Below, one piece after another: positions 26,596 through 35,065 of a stretch of 43,891 bases of DNA. Under the pieces are notes generated by a model that was not told the origin of the DNA, did not search any database, and saw nothing but the letters and a program-made list of their open reading frames with translations. Every line of letters starts with the position of its first letter. Position 1 is the first letter of the stretch. Source of the stretch: Pyrodictiaceae archaeon (lineage in GTDB: Archaea > Thermoproteota > Thermoprotei_A > Sulfolobales > WAQK01); assembly GCA_015520265.1 (NCBI GenBank), contig WAQK01000079.1, positions 1 through 43,891 on the forward strand, given 5' to 3'. The position numbers and the translations under genes were made by a program.

Positions 26596-28253
26596 AAGCC
26601 CAGCTCGTCGAGGCCTAGCTTCTTTCTCCTACGTGCCTGCCTTTCTTCCTGGGTCCCCCTGACCACTATCTCGTAGAGTCTGGCCTCTTTCCCCTCGCCA
26701 GGCCTCAACAGTCTCCCGAGCCTCTGGACGAACTGGCGCCTGGACCCCGTACCCGAGACAAGTATGCCCACGTTGGCGTCCGGTATGTCTAGTCCTTCGT
26801 CGCCAACAGTGGTTACAACCAACACCCGGCTTCTACCGGACTTGAAGTCATCGAGCACCCTCTTCCTAGTGGCGGTGTCCAGCTCGCCTATAAGGAGGTG
26901 TGCGTCGAGGACTTCGGCGAGTTTCTTGGCCTGCTCCACGTACTGGGTGAATACCAGGATCTTGCTTCCCCTCCTAAGCTCCCTCGAGACTATTTCTCTT
27001 ACCTTGGCCAGCTTGCTCTCCGACATCTGGACAATCATCCTCATCTTCGCGTGGGCCTTGAGAGCCATCTGTGCGTACCTGTCACCCCTTCTGGCCAGCT
27101 CGAGGAGCTCTTCGAACCTGCGGCCCATAGCGAACCTCCTGTATGCCTCCAGATAGGACAGGTATTCCTTCCTCTCCTGGGGCGAGAGTTCCACTCTCTC
27201 CTCAATAATACGGTAGGGTGCTAGGAACCCCTGCTCGGATAGTTCGCCGGGGAGTTTGTGGTAAACCACTCCGCCCAGCATGGGGAAGAGTTCCACGTGC
27301 CTGCCATCCTCCCGGACAACCGTGGCGGACAACCCGATCCTGTGGATTGCGAACGCGTTGCGCGCTATGTGTTTGAACCTCTCAGCTGGCAGGTGATGGC
27401 ACTCGTCTATTATGATGGTTGTGTAGAGGGGCGCGATCCTGGAGATGTGCCTGTAGGCGGTTTGGTACGTGGAGACTGTTACGGGGGCCAGCCTCTTCCG
27501 CTCCCCATAGTAGAGCCCTACGTGCTCCCTCCTAAGGTTGGTGAACCTGGTCAGCATGTCGACCCACTGAAACATCTGCTCCTTGGTGTAGGTGACGATG
27601 AGTGTCCTCTCGCCCAGCTCGGCCAGCGCTGCTACAGCGATGACAGTCTTGCCTGAACCTGTAGGGAGTGCGATTATGCCGCGCCACCCGTGGCTTCTGA
27701 GAGCCTCCAGGGCCTCGGACTGGTAGCTCCTCAGCTCACCCCTGAACTCCACTTTGAAGCTGAGGGGCTGGCTTTCCTGAAGCCCCGTCCTGTCCTCTAC
27801 CTCGAACCCCAGATCCTCCAGTCTGCGTTTAAGGTCGAAGAAATGCATGGGTACAACTCGGAAAACCTTGGAGGACCTGTCATAGGACACATAGCCCCTA
27901 ACCTCGTCGAGGTAGGGGCCCAGATAGACCCTTGTACGGAGCACAACCGTGGAGCCACTCCACTCCAGCACTATTACCTTGTCTCTCCTAGCCTTAGACT
28001 CTAGAAGAGCCCTTGAGGAGGCCTCCAGCACGCCTCCCACGGACTCTATCGTCTCCAGTATAGTCCGGGGTGTTAGCCTGTTTCTCCGGGCCTTGACCCA
28101 GTTAACCTCGAAGAGGCTACCCTTGTCCGGGTCTCGGCCGAGGTAGTCGGAGAACTCCAGCAAGCTCCTAAAGTCGTCCTCGTCCAGCCACTCCTTCACA
28201 TAGAACCTAATCCTGCCTGACACCCCAGACCTCCTCCGACACCTTGTAGCCAC
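26592..28253 (-). CDS. xpb: XPB/Rad25-family DNA helicase
   Basis: LPTGSGKTVIAVAAL Walker A, IDECHHLPAERFK DECH box, QRLGRLLRPG; archaeal XPB N-terminal domain; start may be GTG 28223. Confidence 0.9.
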   Translation of the reverse strand: MATRCRRRSGVSGRIRFYVKEWLDEDDFRSLLEFSDYLGRDPDKGSLFEVNWVKARRNRLTPRTILETIESVGGVLEASSRALLESKARRDKVIVLEWSGSTVVLRTRVYLGPYLDEVRGYVSYDRSSKVFRVVPMHFFDLKRRLEDLGFEVEDRTGLQESQPLSFKVEFRGELRSYQSEALEALRSHGWRGIIALPTGSGKTVIAVAALAELGERTLIVTYTKEQMFQWVDMLTRFTNLRREHVGLYYGERKRLAPVTVSTYQTAYRHISRIAPLYTTIIIDECHHLPAERFKHIARNAFAIHRIGLSATVVREDGRHVELFPMLGGVVYHKLPGELSEQGFLAPYRIIEERVELSPQERKEYLSYLEAYRRFAMGRRFEELLELARRGDRYAQMALKAHAKMRMIVQMSESKLAKVREIVSRELRRGSKILVFTQYVEQAKKLAEVLDAHLLIGELDTATRKRVLDDFKSGRSRVLVVTTVGDEGLDIPDANVGILVSGTGSRRQFVQRLGRLLRPGEGKEARLYEIVVRGTQEERQARRRKKLGLDELGF

Positions 28254-28656
28254 ATATCTTGTCGGCGCCCCTGAGCCCCTTATCCGCCAAGTTTTTCAGA
28301 AACTTGCGGGCCTCTCGGACAGTATATGCTTCAACCAGTATTCTGAGGATGTCACCCTCCTTCTTAATAACCCCTATGTGGTTCAGCTCTATATCGAGTA
28401 GCGGCTTTGGAGGCCTGCCTCTGCTCGTCAAAATTATGCCAGCGAAGGCGTACTCGTCTTCGTAAAGATTCTCAGCTCTCAGCACAAGGTCCACCTCGAC
28501 GTCTTCAGCGCAGGCCTGCAGCAGAATATACCTATAACCCATGTAGCGTGCCTCCTCAGCAGCCAGTATGAGCAGTCGAGGCTGGAGGCCCAGCTCCCTG
28601 GCCAGCTGCCCGGCTATCCTCTCGAGGCTCGGCAAAGCTCCGAACACTATAGCCAC
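28207..28656 (-). CDS. Hypothetical protein upstream of and overlapping xpb
   Basis: AIVFGALPSLERIAGQLARELGLQPRLLILAAEE...; track ORF extends into divergent cutA, so the GTG start at 28656 is proposed. Confidence 0.6.
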   Translation of the reverse strand: MAIVFGALPSLERIAGQLARELGLQPRLLILAAEEARYMGYRYILLQACAEDVEVDLVLRAENLYEDEYAFAGIILTSRGRPPKPLLDIELNHIGVIKKEGDILRILVEAYTVREARKFLKNLADKGLRGADKICGYKVSEEVWGVRQD

Positions 28657-28715
28657 AGTATAATGCGAATCATAATTAAGATTCCCATGAATAAACCTTG
28701 GAACGGTGAATCCCG

Positions 28716-29039
28716 GTGGCCGAGCTACTCGTAGGCCTGATAACCACTCCCCCCAAGGATGCTGAAAGAATAGCCAGGACACTGGTGGAAGAGAGGCTCG
28801 CAGCATGTGTCAACATAATATGCACGGTCAAGTCATACTATTGGTGGAAAGACGAGGTTCAGGTCGACGAGGAGTGCCTTCTCATAGTTAAAACAACCCG
28901 CAAGGTGGCGGATAGGCTTATAAACAGAGTTAAGGAGGTTCATCCCTACACTGTTCCCGAGGTCGTGCTACTGCCAGCCGAGAGGGTGCTGGAAGAGTAT
29001 TTAGAGTGGGCCGTCAGGGAGACCTCAGACAGCCGTTGA
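28716..29039 (+). CDS. cutA: CutA1 family protein
   Basis: LITTPPKDAERIARTLVEERLAACVNIICTVKSYYWWKDEVQVDEECLLIVKTT. Confidence 0.93.
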   Translation: MAELLVGLITTPPKDAERIARTLVEERLAACVNIICTVKSYYWWKDEVQVDEECLLIVKTTRKVADRLINRVKEVHPYTVPEVVLLPAERVLEEYLEWAVRETSDSR

Positions 29040-29078
29040 GGGCATGAGATCGCAGCGTGGGTTTCTTCATCATCGCCC
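29025..29078 (-). ncRNA. Candidate C/D-box-like sRNA antisense to the cutA 3' end
   Basis: Minus-strand C ATGATGA 29073-29067 (perfect), D CTGA 29028-29025, 38 nt between; TTTTAA TATA-like element about 25-30 nt upstream of the C box; C' weak. Confidence 0.33.
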
Positions 29079-29248
29079 CCGAGCAGGCTCCAGCACTTAA
29101 AACCCCGCTCATCCCTCCGATACCGTGTTCAAGACATACTAGGTTCGGCCAGCCTATATATGGTTAACACATTGCGAAACACAGGTAACGTTAACATTGC
29201 CATCTAAGGCGCTCTGGTATCTCAAAATTTAAATCACAGAGTAAACCA

Positions 29249-30013
29249 ATGGTACTCCTGGTGCCCTTGGTGCAGATCAGGCTTACCGATAAATACGAGA
29301 TAACTAAGTTCCGGCTATCGGTTGTCGAAACTCTTCGACTCCTCAAGTCCAAGTACTCCTATAAGGAGCTTTCCAGGATAACGGGGCTCCCCGAAACGGT
29401 TCTCTGCCGCTACGTGAGGGGTAACATCATACCCAGCCTAGAGCAGGCTGAACGGATCTGGAGAAGCCTCGAGCGGTATATGGAGATACGGTCACTGCTC
29501 AGTGAGAGGGTCGTGGTCCGGAGCGAGGAGGGCTTCATCGATATGAGGAACGTGCTAAGCGACCCCAGGATCCTTCGACTAGTCTCCTACTCGGTTTTCG
29601 CGAGGTTCGCTGGAAGAAGGGTCACCAAGGTTCTAACCCCAGCAACCAACGGGATCCCGCTGGCGACCAGCATCGCGATGGTGCTGGAGGTACCCATGAT
29701 TGTTGCCCGGAAATCCAAGGAAAACCCCTATGAGGACTACTACGAGGAAACGGTGGTAGACTCCCCGGCCTCCGTGACGACCTATTATGTTCCTAGGAGC
29801 GCTCTGAAGCGGCGCGACTCCGTTCTTATAGTCGACGACTTCGCCCAAACTGGGAGAACCATTAAGGCATTGGCCAGAATAGTCGAGAAGGCACGGGCTC
29901 TGCTTAGCGGCGTCGTAGTTCTCCTTGCCACCAGCGACTCCTGGGCAAAAGATCTCGATACACAGACTGAGGTGTTCCTCAAGGTCCCAATGAAAATGCT
30001 GCCGGGCCGGTAG
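29249..30013 (+). CDS. HTH + phosphoribosyltransferase-domain transcriptional regulator (GfcR-like)
   Basis: YSYKELSRITGLPETVLCRYVRGNIIPSLEQAERI HTH; VLIVDDFAQTGRTIKAL PRPP-binding loop. Start uncertain (29249, 29261 or 29270). Confidence 0.82.
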   Translation: MVLLVPLVQIRLTDKYEITKFRLSVVETLRLLKSKYSYKELSRITGLPETVLCRYVRGNIIPSLEQAERIWRSLERYMEIRSLLSERVVVRSEEGFIDMRNVLSDPRILRLVSYSVFARFAGRRVTKVLTPATNGIPLATSIAMVLEVPMIVARKSKENPYEDYYEETVVDSPASVTTYYVPRSALKRRDSVLIVDDFAQTGRTIKALARIVEKARALLSGVVVLLATSDSWAKDLDTQTEVFLKVPMKMLPGR

Positions 30014-30102
30014 CTTACATATTGATTTAAACCCCCCTGCAGAGCTATTGCCCGCGATCTCGGGTGTTAGCCTTGGCGACAGGTCAGCGGCGCGATCCAA
30101 GG

Positions 30103-31002
30103 ATGGAGCAGTTTAAACGCATCCAGGAGCTGAATCGGGCCATTGTTGAAAAGATGTCAAAGATAAGGTACAAGATAGCTGTCCTGAGCGGGAAGGGCGG
30201 AGTAGGTAAGTCCCTTGTAGCAGCTAATCTAGGCGTGGCCCTCGCTTCTAAGGGCAAACGTGTCGGCATACTGGACGCCGATATACACGGCCCATCGGTG
30301 CCCAAGATGCTGGGAGTCCACGGTTACACCATGGCCGGAGGGCCTGAAGGCATACTGCCTGTAACCACGCCTCAAGGCATAAAGGTGGCGTCAATGGACT
30401 TCCTGGTGCCCTCCGAGGATACACCCATAGTTTGGAGAGGCCCCATTAAGACCAGCGCTATAAGGGAACTACTAGCCATGGTTGCTTGGGGCGAACTCGA
30501 CTATCTCCTCATAGACCTTCCGCCCGGGACGGGTGATGAAGCGCTCAGCATTGTACAGATGATACCTAAGATCCACGGCACCGTGATCGTGACCATGCCC
30601 TCCGACCTTTCCAGGATAGTTGTGAAGAAGGCCGTCACCTTTGCCAAGAAGATGGCCATACCGGTGCTAGGGGTCATAGAAAATATGAGCGGCTTCACCT
30701 GCCCGGAGACAGGTAAAACCTACTACATATTTGGCAGGGGTGCTGGCAGAAGGATAGCGGAGGAGATGGGCGTGGAGTTCCTCGGCGAAATACCCCTCGA
30801 CCCCAGGATTACGGAGGCAAGCGACCAGGGGAAGTCCTTCATATCGGAATATCCTGACGCTCCGGCGGCGAAAAGCTTCATAGAGATAGCAGAGAAGATA
30901 ATAGCGAAAGTGGAGTCCATGAGCGGGGATGAGGAACGGACCACGGCACGAGGGAAACCGATGAGCTTCAGGCTAAACACTGACCTGCTAAAGAAGGACT
31001 AA
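30103..31002 (+). CDS. mrp: Mrp/NBP35-family Fe-S cluster carrier P-loop ATPase
   Basis: AVLSGKGGVGKSLVAANLGVALASKGKRVGILDADIHGPSVPKMLGV. Confidence 0.92.
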   Translation: MEQFKRIQELNRAIVEKMSKIRYKIAVLSGKGGVGKSLVAANLGVALASKGKRVGILDADIHGPSVPKMLGVHGYTMAGGPEGILPVTTPQGIKVASMDFLVPSEDTPIVWRGPIKTSAIRELLAMVAWGELDYLLIDLPPGTGDEALSIVQMIPKIHGTVIVTMPSDLSRIVVKKAVTFAKKMAIPVLGVIENMSGFTCPETGKTYYIFGRGAGRRIAEEMGVEFLGEIPLDPRITEASDQGKSFISEYPDAPAAKSFIEIAEKIIAKVESMSGDEERTTARGKPMSFRLNTDLLKKD

Positions 31003-31782
31003 CCGGGTACCCGCTCCTCCCGAAACAAATTTCTCGCCCAGAACTTTTCTGAATGTTTCCTCATGACCGCTACAGTGGAGCGGCATAACCTTGCCGATCT
31101 TCATGACCGTCAGCATTTCACCCAGCTTCTCGGCAGATTCATCGTCCTCCTCCTTCAAATGGAACCCCCCTGCAACAAGCTCGTAGCGGTCCAGACGCCC
31201 GGCCCATCTCAGGATCATTGGTATGCTGGCGTGGCCGCACCCCACCAGGAGGGCTCGGCGGCCATCTTTCAGGACTATTTTTAGGCTGATCTCGAGGCTC
31301 CTGGCAACGGGGCCGAAGGCGTAGACGCCTGGTGCCACCGGCGTCGATGTCTGCACCCTGGCCACCCTCCAGCCTAGGCTCCTGGCCTTCTTGAGCACGT
31401 GAAGCGCGAACCAGGGCTCCTCGGGAACGAATATCGTTCCTTGCCTTGAGACGTTATCCAGGAGCTCCGAGAGGGCCCCGTAGTGGTCCCTGTGAAAGTG
31501 GGATATGACTATGCGGTCGATCCTGTTCAGATCGACGCCCAGCATATCAGCGTTTCTACGCAGTATCTCGAATGAGGGGCCTGTGTCGAAGAGTATATGG
31601 TAGCTCTTTCCACCTCTGCGGGGCTCCACGTATATAGATAAACCGTAATCTGTGGCTAGGCCCTGCTTTTTAGCTGCTCTGTCGACGAGAACCACTATCT
31701 CTACTTCATCTATTTCGCCTGTTTCCGGCATTCGAAGGCCCACGTTTAAATATGGTTCAGAGCTTAATAATTTGTGGCACAC
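30988..31782 (-). CDS. Metallo-beta-lactamase-fold hydrolase (RFA-P synthase/MptA-like MBL family)
   Basis: HILFDTGPSFEILRRNADMLGVDLNRIDRIVISHFHRDHYGAL; VGCGHASI; VMPLHCSGHE; likely start near 31731. Confidence 0.85.
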   Translation of the reverse strand: MCHKLLSSEPYLNVGLRMPETGEIDEVEIVVLVDRAAKKQGLATDYGLSIYVEPRRGGKSYHILFDTGPSFEILRRNADMLGVDLNRIDRIVISHFHRDHYGALSELLDNVSRQGTIFVPEEPWFALHVLKKARSLGWRVARVQTSTPVAPGVYAFGPVARSLEISLKIVLKDGRRALLVGCGHASIPMILRWAGRLDRYELVAGGFHLKEEDDESAEKLGEMLTVMKIGKVMPLHCSGHEETFRKVLGEKFVSGGAGTRLVLL

Positions 31783-31850
31783 GTTATTACGATATCCTGC
31801 ATAAGTTTAAATAGCATCTAGTGGGAAAATATCCACAAGGGGTTATTGTT

Positions 31851-32264
31851 ATGAGAATAACCGAAATAGTCCGGGTCGATAGTAAGGGTAGAATAACCAT
31901 ACCCATGCTGGTCAGAGACTCGCTCAACATCGTCGAGGGAATGCATCTCGTGTTAATTGCGGATACAGATAGACGGGAAATCATTGTAACACCAGCATTG
32001 TCGCCTGAGGCCAAAGTCTACGAGTTGCGGATAGAAGTGCAGGACGTGCCGGGGGCCTTCGCCCATGTCTCCGACCTTCTAGCGGAGCTGGGCATCGACC
32101 AGGTAACAACACATTGCGCCGCCATAAAACGCGGGGAAACAGCTGAGTGCCTAATAGTAGCGGACTTCTCCAAAGCGAAGGCGACGCCCGAAGAGGTTAG
32201 AGAGAAGCTGCAGGTTCTTGACGAGGTACGTATGGTCACAATAAAGCCTCTCCAGCGCGGCTAG
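31851..32264 (+). CDS. AbrB/SpoVT-type DNA-binding domain fused to an ACT domain
   Basis: IVRVDSKGRITIPMLVRDSLNIVEGM swapped-hairpin domain followed by YELRIEVQDVPGAFAHVSDLLAELGIDQVTTH ACT-like domain. Confidence 0.83.
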   Translation: MRITEIVRVDSKGRITIPMLVRDSLNIVEGMHLVLIADTDRREIIVTPALSPEAKVYELRIEVQDVPGAFAHVSDLLAELGIDQVTTHCAAIKRGETAECLIVADFSKAKATPEEVREKLQVLDEVRMVTIKPLQRG

Positions 32265-32342
32265 CCGAGGCCCGGGCCTAAGCGGTGTTCTTGTAGCTTT
32301 ATTTTACTTGCCATTAGACTATACTAGGGGTGGAGGAGGCGG

Positions 32343-33101
32343 TTGCTGGTTAAGGTGGGGTGCTGCGGATTTCCCTACTCATTGAAGAGATATGCACAGA
32401 TTTTCCACCTAGTCGAGGTGCAGAAAACCTTCTACAAGCCGCCCAGAAGGGAGACTCTAGCCAGATGGCGTAGTACAGTTCCCAAGGATTTCGAGTTTAC
32501 TGTTAAGGCATGGCAGGTGGTAACGCATCCCCCGAACAGCCCGACATGGCGGAAGGCAGGCATCAAAGTGGAAGAGGGCAAGGAGAGCCGCTACGGCATG
32601 CTCAGGCCTACTGAAGAGAACTTCGAGGCCTGGCGTGTGGTCGAGAAGTCGGCCGAGACCCTGGGAGCCAAGATAATAGTGGTGCAGACACCACCCAGCT
32701 TCGGGTACTCTGAGGAAAACCTTCGCAACGCATACGAGTTTTTCTCCCAGGTTACGGGCAGAGGATATTTGGTGGCATGGGAGCCCAGAGGGAGCTGGCT
32801 GGAAAACCTGGATAAAGTTAGACGCATAGTGGAGGAGCTTGGCGTGATCCACGTTACTGATGTTTTGAAGAGGCTGCCAGTCGTGCCGGGCGAGATCGTC
32901 TATACACGTCTACACGGGCTGGGCCGGGAGATAAATTACAGGTACAAGTACACCTACGAGGACCTCCAGAAGCTGGCTGACACGATCCTTGGCCTTGACG
33001 GGGTACGTGAAATCTATGTGTTGTTTAACAACGTGTACATGGGGGAGGATGCTGCCAGGTTTAGGGAGGTCCTCCGGTCTAGGGGCGTCGAGATGATATA
33101 G
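32343..33101 (+). CDS. DUF72 (YecE-like TIM-barrel) protein
   Basis: KVGCCGFPYSLKRYAQIFHLVEVQKTFYKPPRRETLARWRSTVPKDFEFTVKAWQVVTH. Confidence 0.9.
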   Translation: MLVKVGCCGFPYSLKRYAQIFHLVEVQKTFYKPPRRETLARWRSTVPKDFEFTVKAWQVVTHPPNSPTWRKAGIKVEEGKESRYGMLRPTEENFEAWRVVEKSAETLGAKIIVVQTPPSFGYSEENLRNAYEFFSQVTGRGYLVAWEPRGSWLENLDKVRRIVEELGVIHVTDVLKRLPVVPGEIVYTRLHGLGREINYRYKYTYEDLQKLADTILGLDGVREIYVLFNNVYMGEDAARFREVLRSRGVEMI

Positions 33102-33109
33102 GCCCCCTC

Positions 33110-33187
33110 CTTGCCGCGGGCTACCCAGCGGGGCTGGCGGTAAGTGTCCCCCGCCGCGGATACCGCGGCGCATCGGTGGGGACCATT
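33110..33187. other. GC-rich tandem-hairpin island, possible structured RNA
   Basis: CGCCGCGG-ATA-CCGCGGCG perfect 8-bp hairpin enclosed by GTCCCC/GGGGAC; upstream TTGCCG/CGGTAA enclosing CCAGC-GGG-GCTGG. Confidence 0.45.
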
Positions 33188-33261
33188 ATAGATGGATGAA
33201 CGAACGGTTAAATATCATGACTCCCACCGGTGTTCAGGGCCATAGAGGGAGGTGCAGCGTT

Positions 33262-33498
33262 ATGACGATCTACTGGGAGCGCTGCGGGCTATGCATGAAA
33301 CACAAGCCTGCAAGACAGTGCAGTATGGAGCCCGCGCTAATGGTGTGTGCATCGTGTTGCGTCATATGTCCTCGGCGTAGCACCTGCCCTAGGCCGGTGT
33401 GGTTGCGGGAGCTGGGCGTGGTTAAGCCTGTCGAGGCGCGGGCCGAGCCTAGTGAAAGGGAGAAGATACTTGAAGAGTTGCTGAGCCGCCTCGGCTGA
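33262..33498 (+). CDS. Cysteine-rich small protein, putative metal-binding
   Basis: MTIYWERCGLCMKHKPARQCSMEPALMVCASCCVICPRRSTCPRPVW; eight Cys; ATG 33262 behind GGAGGTG; TATA TTAAATATC upstream. Confidence 0.7.
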   Translation: MTIYWERCGLCMKHKPARQCSMEPALMVCASCCVICPRRSTCPRPVWLRELGVVKPVEARAEPSEREKILEELLSRLG

Positions 33499-33505
33499 GC
33501 AGTCA

Positions 33506-34351
33506 TCATACGGTCCTGGGCGCCACCCAGTAGATCAAGGTGCCACCCATAGGTAATTCGAACGTCAACTTCATGGGGAGGTCTTTCCCGAACTCCAGCG
33601 TCATGGCCTCAGCGGCTGAGGTTGCTTTCACTACGGCTTGAAACGCGTCGAGACCGTATCTGGCCATGATCTCTTGGTCCTCGGGATAGCTCAGCGATAT
33701 GAGAGGTGAACCTTCACGCATGATGTTGGTGTACTCCTTCTGCTGCGACTCTGATCGCACCACTAGTTTGCCGTCCTCCACACTGAAGACCAGTTCGTCG
33801 CCCACTAGTTTGGCGTCCCTGAGGATCTCCTTGAAGTCTGAGGCCAGCATTCTTACCATTACTGGTAAGTCGAGTTTAAGCTCCCTCACCGGCTCAGCGA
33901 CAGCCTCCTTATACTGGAGGTAGAAGGTCCTGGTCACCCCCGACTTCTGGTCCACGAAGACCATCTTGAACCTCTCAGGCTCAGCCACCAGCTCGACCTT
34001 GTCGTTCCTGGTGCCCCTCTTTGCCACCCTGTTTAGCTCGTCGGAGGCCAGGTGGAACTCCACTTTCCCCTTCACAACCTCATACTCCTCGAAGGACTCT
34101 GCTGGAAGAGACAGTATTGTCATGGTGGTTTTATCGGGACTGAGGATAACCACTCTGAGGCCCTTCTCGTCGGCTGTGAAGGGCACTAGGTCGGCTAGCT
34201 TGACAATAGTCTGAACAATGTATTTGAACTTGGTGGCGTTAGGGTAGACCGCCCTGAGCCTCAACCTCTCGGCACCTTCATAAATACTGTTTCCGGACAA
34301 CTTAAAGCTTCGTTCCGCCGGGGCGGCACCCATTTTACGCTTGAAGGACAC
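33506..34351 (-). CDS. pcn: DNA polymerase sliding clamp (PCNA)
   Basis: ADLVPFTADEKGLRVVILSPDKTTMTILSLPAESFEEY; C-terminal PMKLTFELPMGGTLIYWVAPR. Confidence 0.93.
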   Translation of the reverse strand: MSFKRKMGAAPAERSFKLSGNSIYEGAERLRLRAVYPNATKFKYIVQTIVKLADLVPFTADEKGLRVVILSPDKTTMTILSLPAESFEEYEVVKGKVEFHLASDELNRVAKRGTRNDKVELVAEPERFKMVFVDQKSGVTRTFYLQYKEAVAEPVRELKLDLPVMVRMLASDFKEILRDAKLVGDELVFSVEDGKLVVRSESQQKEYTNIMREGSPLISLSYPEDQEIMARYGLDAFQAVVKATSAAEAMTLEFGKDLPMKLTFELPMGGTLIYWVAPRTV

Positions 34352-34374
34352 CAGATAATAGGGTGGTGCTAGTT

Positions 34375-34758
34375 ATGGTTGAAATCAAAGTAACCGTTGA
34401 TATAGGTAAGTACAAGTGGGTTAGGTTGCCGCTTGAGGAGGCCGTCAAGCTGCTTAATAAGGTCTCGGAGCTCCTGGGGTGGAAGTCAGGGGATGTTGAC
34501 GAAGCCCTGAGATACATGGAACATTTCGACGAGTTCTACAGTATGATGAAGCGCAAGTTCAAGGAGTTTCTGGTCCCAATTAAGAGGTCTTCCGACATGA
34601 TACGTGGACGGGTGGTAGTGGATAAGTTGAAGCTGGAGAAGGAGGGTGACCAGAAAATAGTAACATTGGTATTCGACCGCCGCGTCGATCTCCGAGTCGT
34701 CGTGGATGCGCTGGAGAACATGGGGTTTGAGGTCGAGGTTGAAAAGAGGGTTTTCTAG
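34375..34758 (+). CDS. Hypothetical protein (127-131 aa)
   Basis: MVEIKVTVDIGKYKWVRLPLEEAVKLLNKVSELLGW...; divergent from PCNA. Confidence 0.65.
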   Translation: MVEIKVTVDIGKYKWVRLPLEEAVKLLNKVSELLGWKSGDVDEALRYMEHFDEFYSMMKRKFKEFLVPIKRSSDMIRGRVVVDKLKLEKEGDQKIVTLVFDRRVDLRVVVDALENMGFEVEVEKRVF

Positions 34759-34985
34759 GCGGATCTGTATCTGGTTAGCTGTTTGTTGAGCTCCTTGACG
34801 GTTATGTCCCCCTTAACGGCCTTCTCTAAAAGCTCGGTCACCTCTATCAGTGCTTCAAGGTCGCGGATGCGGAAGTGCTCGGCCCGCGTCTCTTCGGCCT
34901 CTCCGACCTCTTCCTCGGCTTCGGCCTTTTTCTTTGCCTTTTCCTTAACTTTGCTGGTCTTTTTCTTAGAGGTTTTTGAAGGCAT
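34755..34985 (-). CDS. Small protein resembling archaeal RNA polymerase subunit Rpo13
   Basis: Lys-rich N-term, acidic linker, then FRIRDLEALIEVTELLEKAVKGDITVKELNKQL, resembling the recalled Sulfolobus Rpo13 core LSIQDIELLMKNTEIWDNLLNGKISVDEAKRLF; strong TATA TTTATATACTATATA upstream. Confidence 0.6.
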   Translation of the reverse strand: MPSKTSKKKTSKVKEKAKKKAEAEEEVGEAEETRAEHFRIRDLEALIEVTELLEKAVKGDITVKELNKQLTRYRSA

Positions 34986-35065
34986 TCAGCGTACACCCCG
35001 GGCATTCGTGACGAAGGCTCCGCCGCTGAGCGTTGTTACCAGCATAACTATATAGTATATAAACG

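Noticed and set aside
33110-33187. tRNA or split-tRNA half
   Set aside because: No T-loop GTTC motif, D-arm or acceptor-compatible pairing; only tandem bulged stem-loops.
33480-33516. Minus-strand ATGATGA overlapping the PCNA stop codon as a C box
   Set aside because: Only 8 nt to CCGA and no second C'/D pair; fits the coding end of PCNA.
35004-35033. Plus-strand GTGACGA-11nt-CTGA half of a C/D sRNA
   Set aside because: No matching second half; the region is better explained as the leader of the minus-strand Rpo13-like gene behind a strong TATA box.
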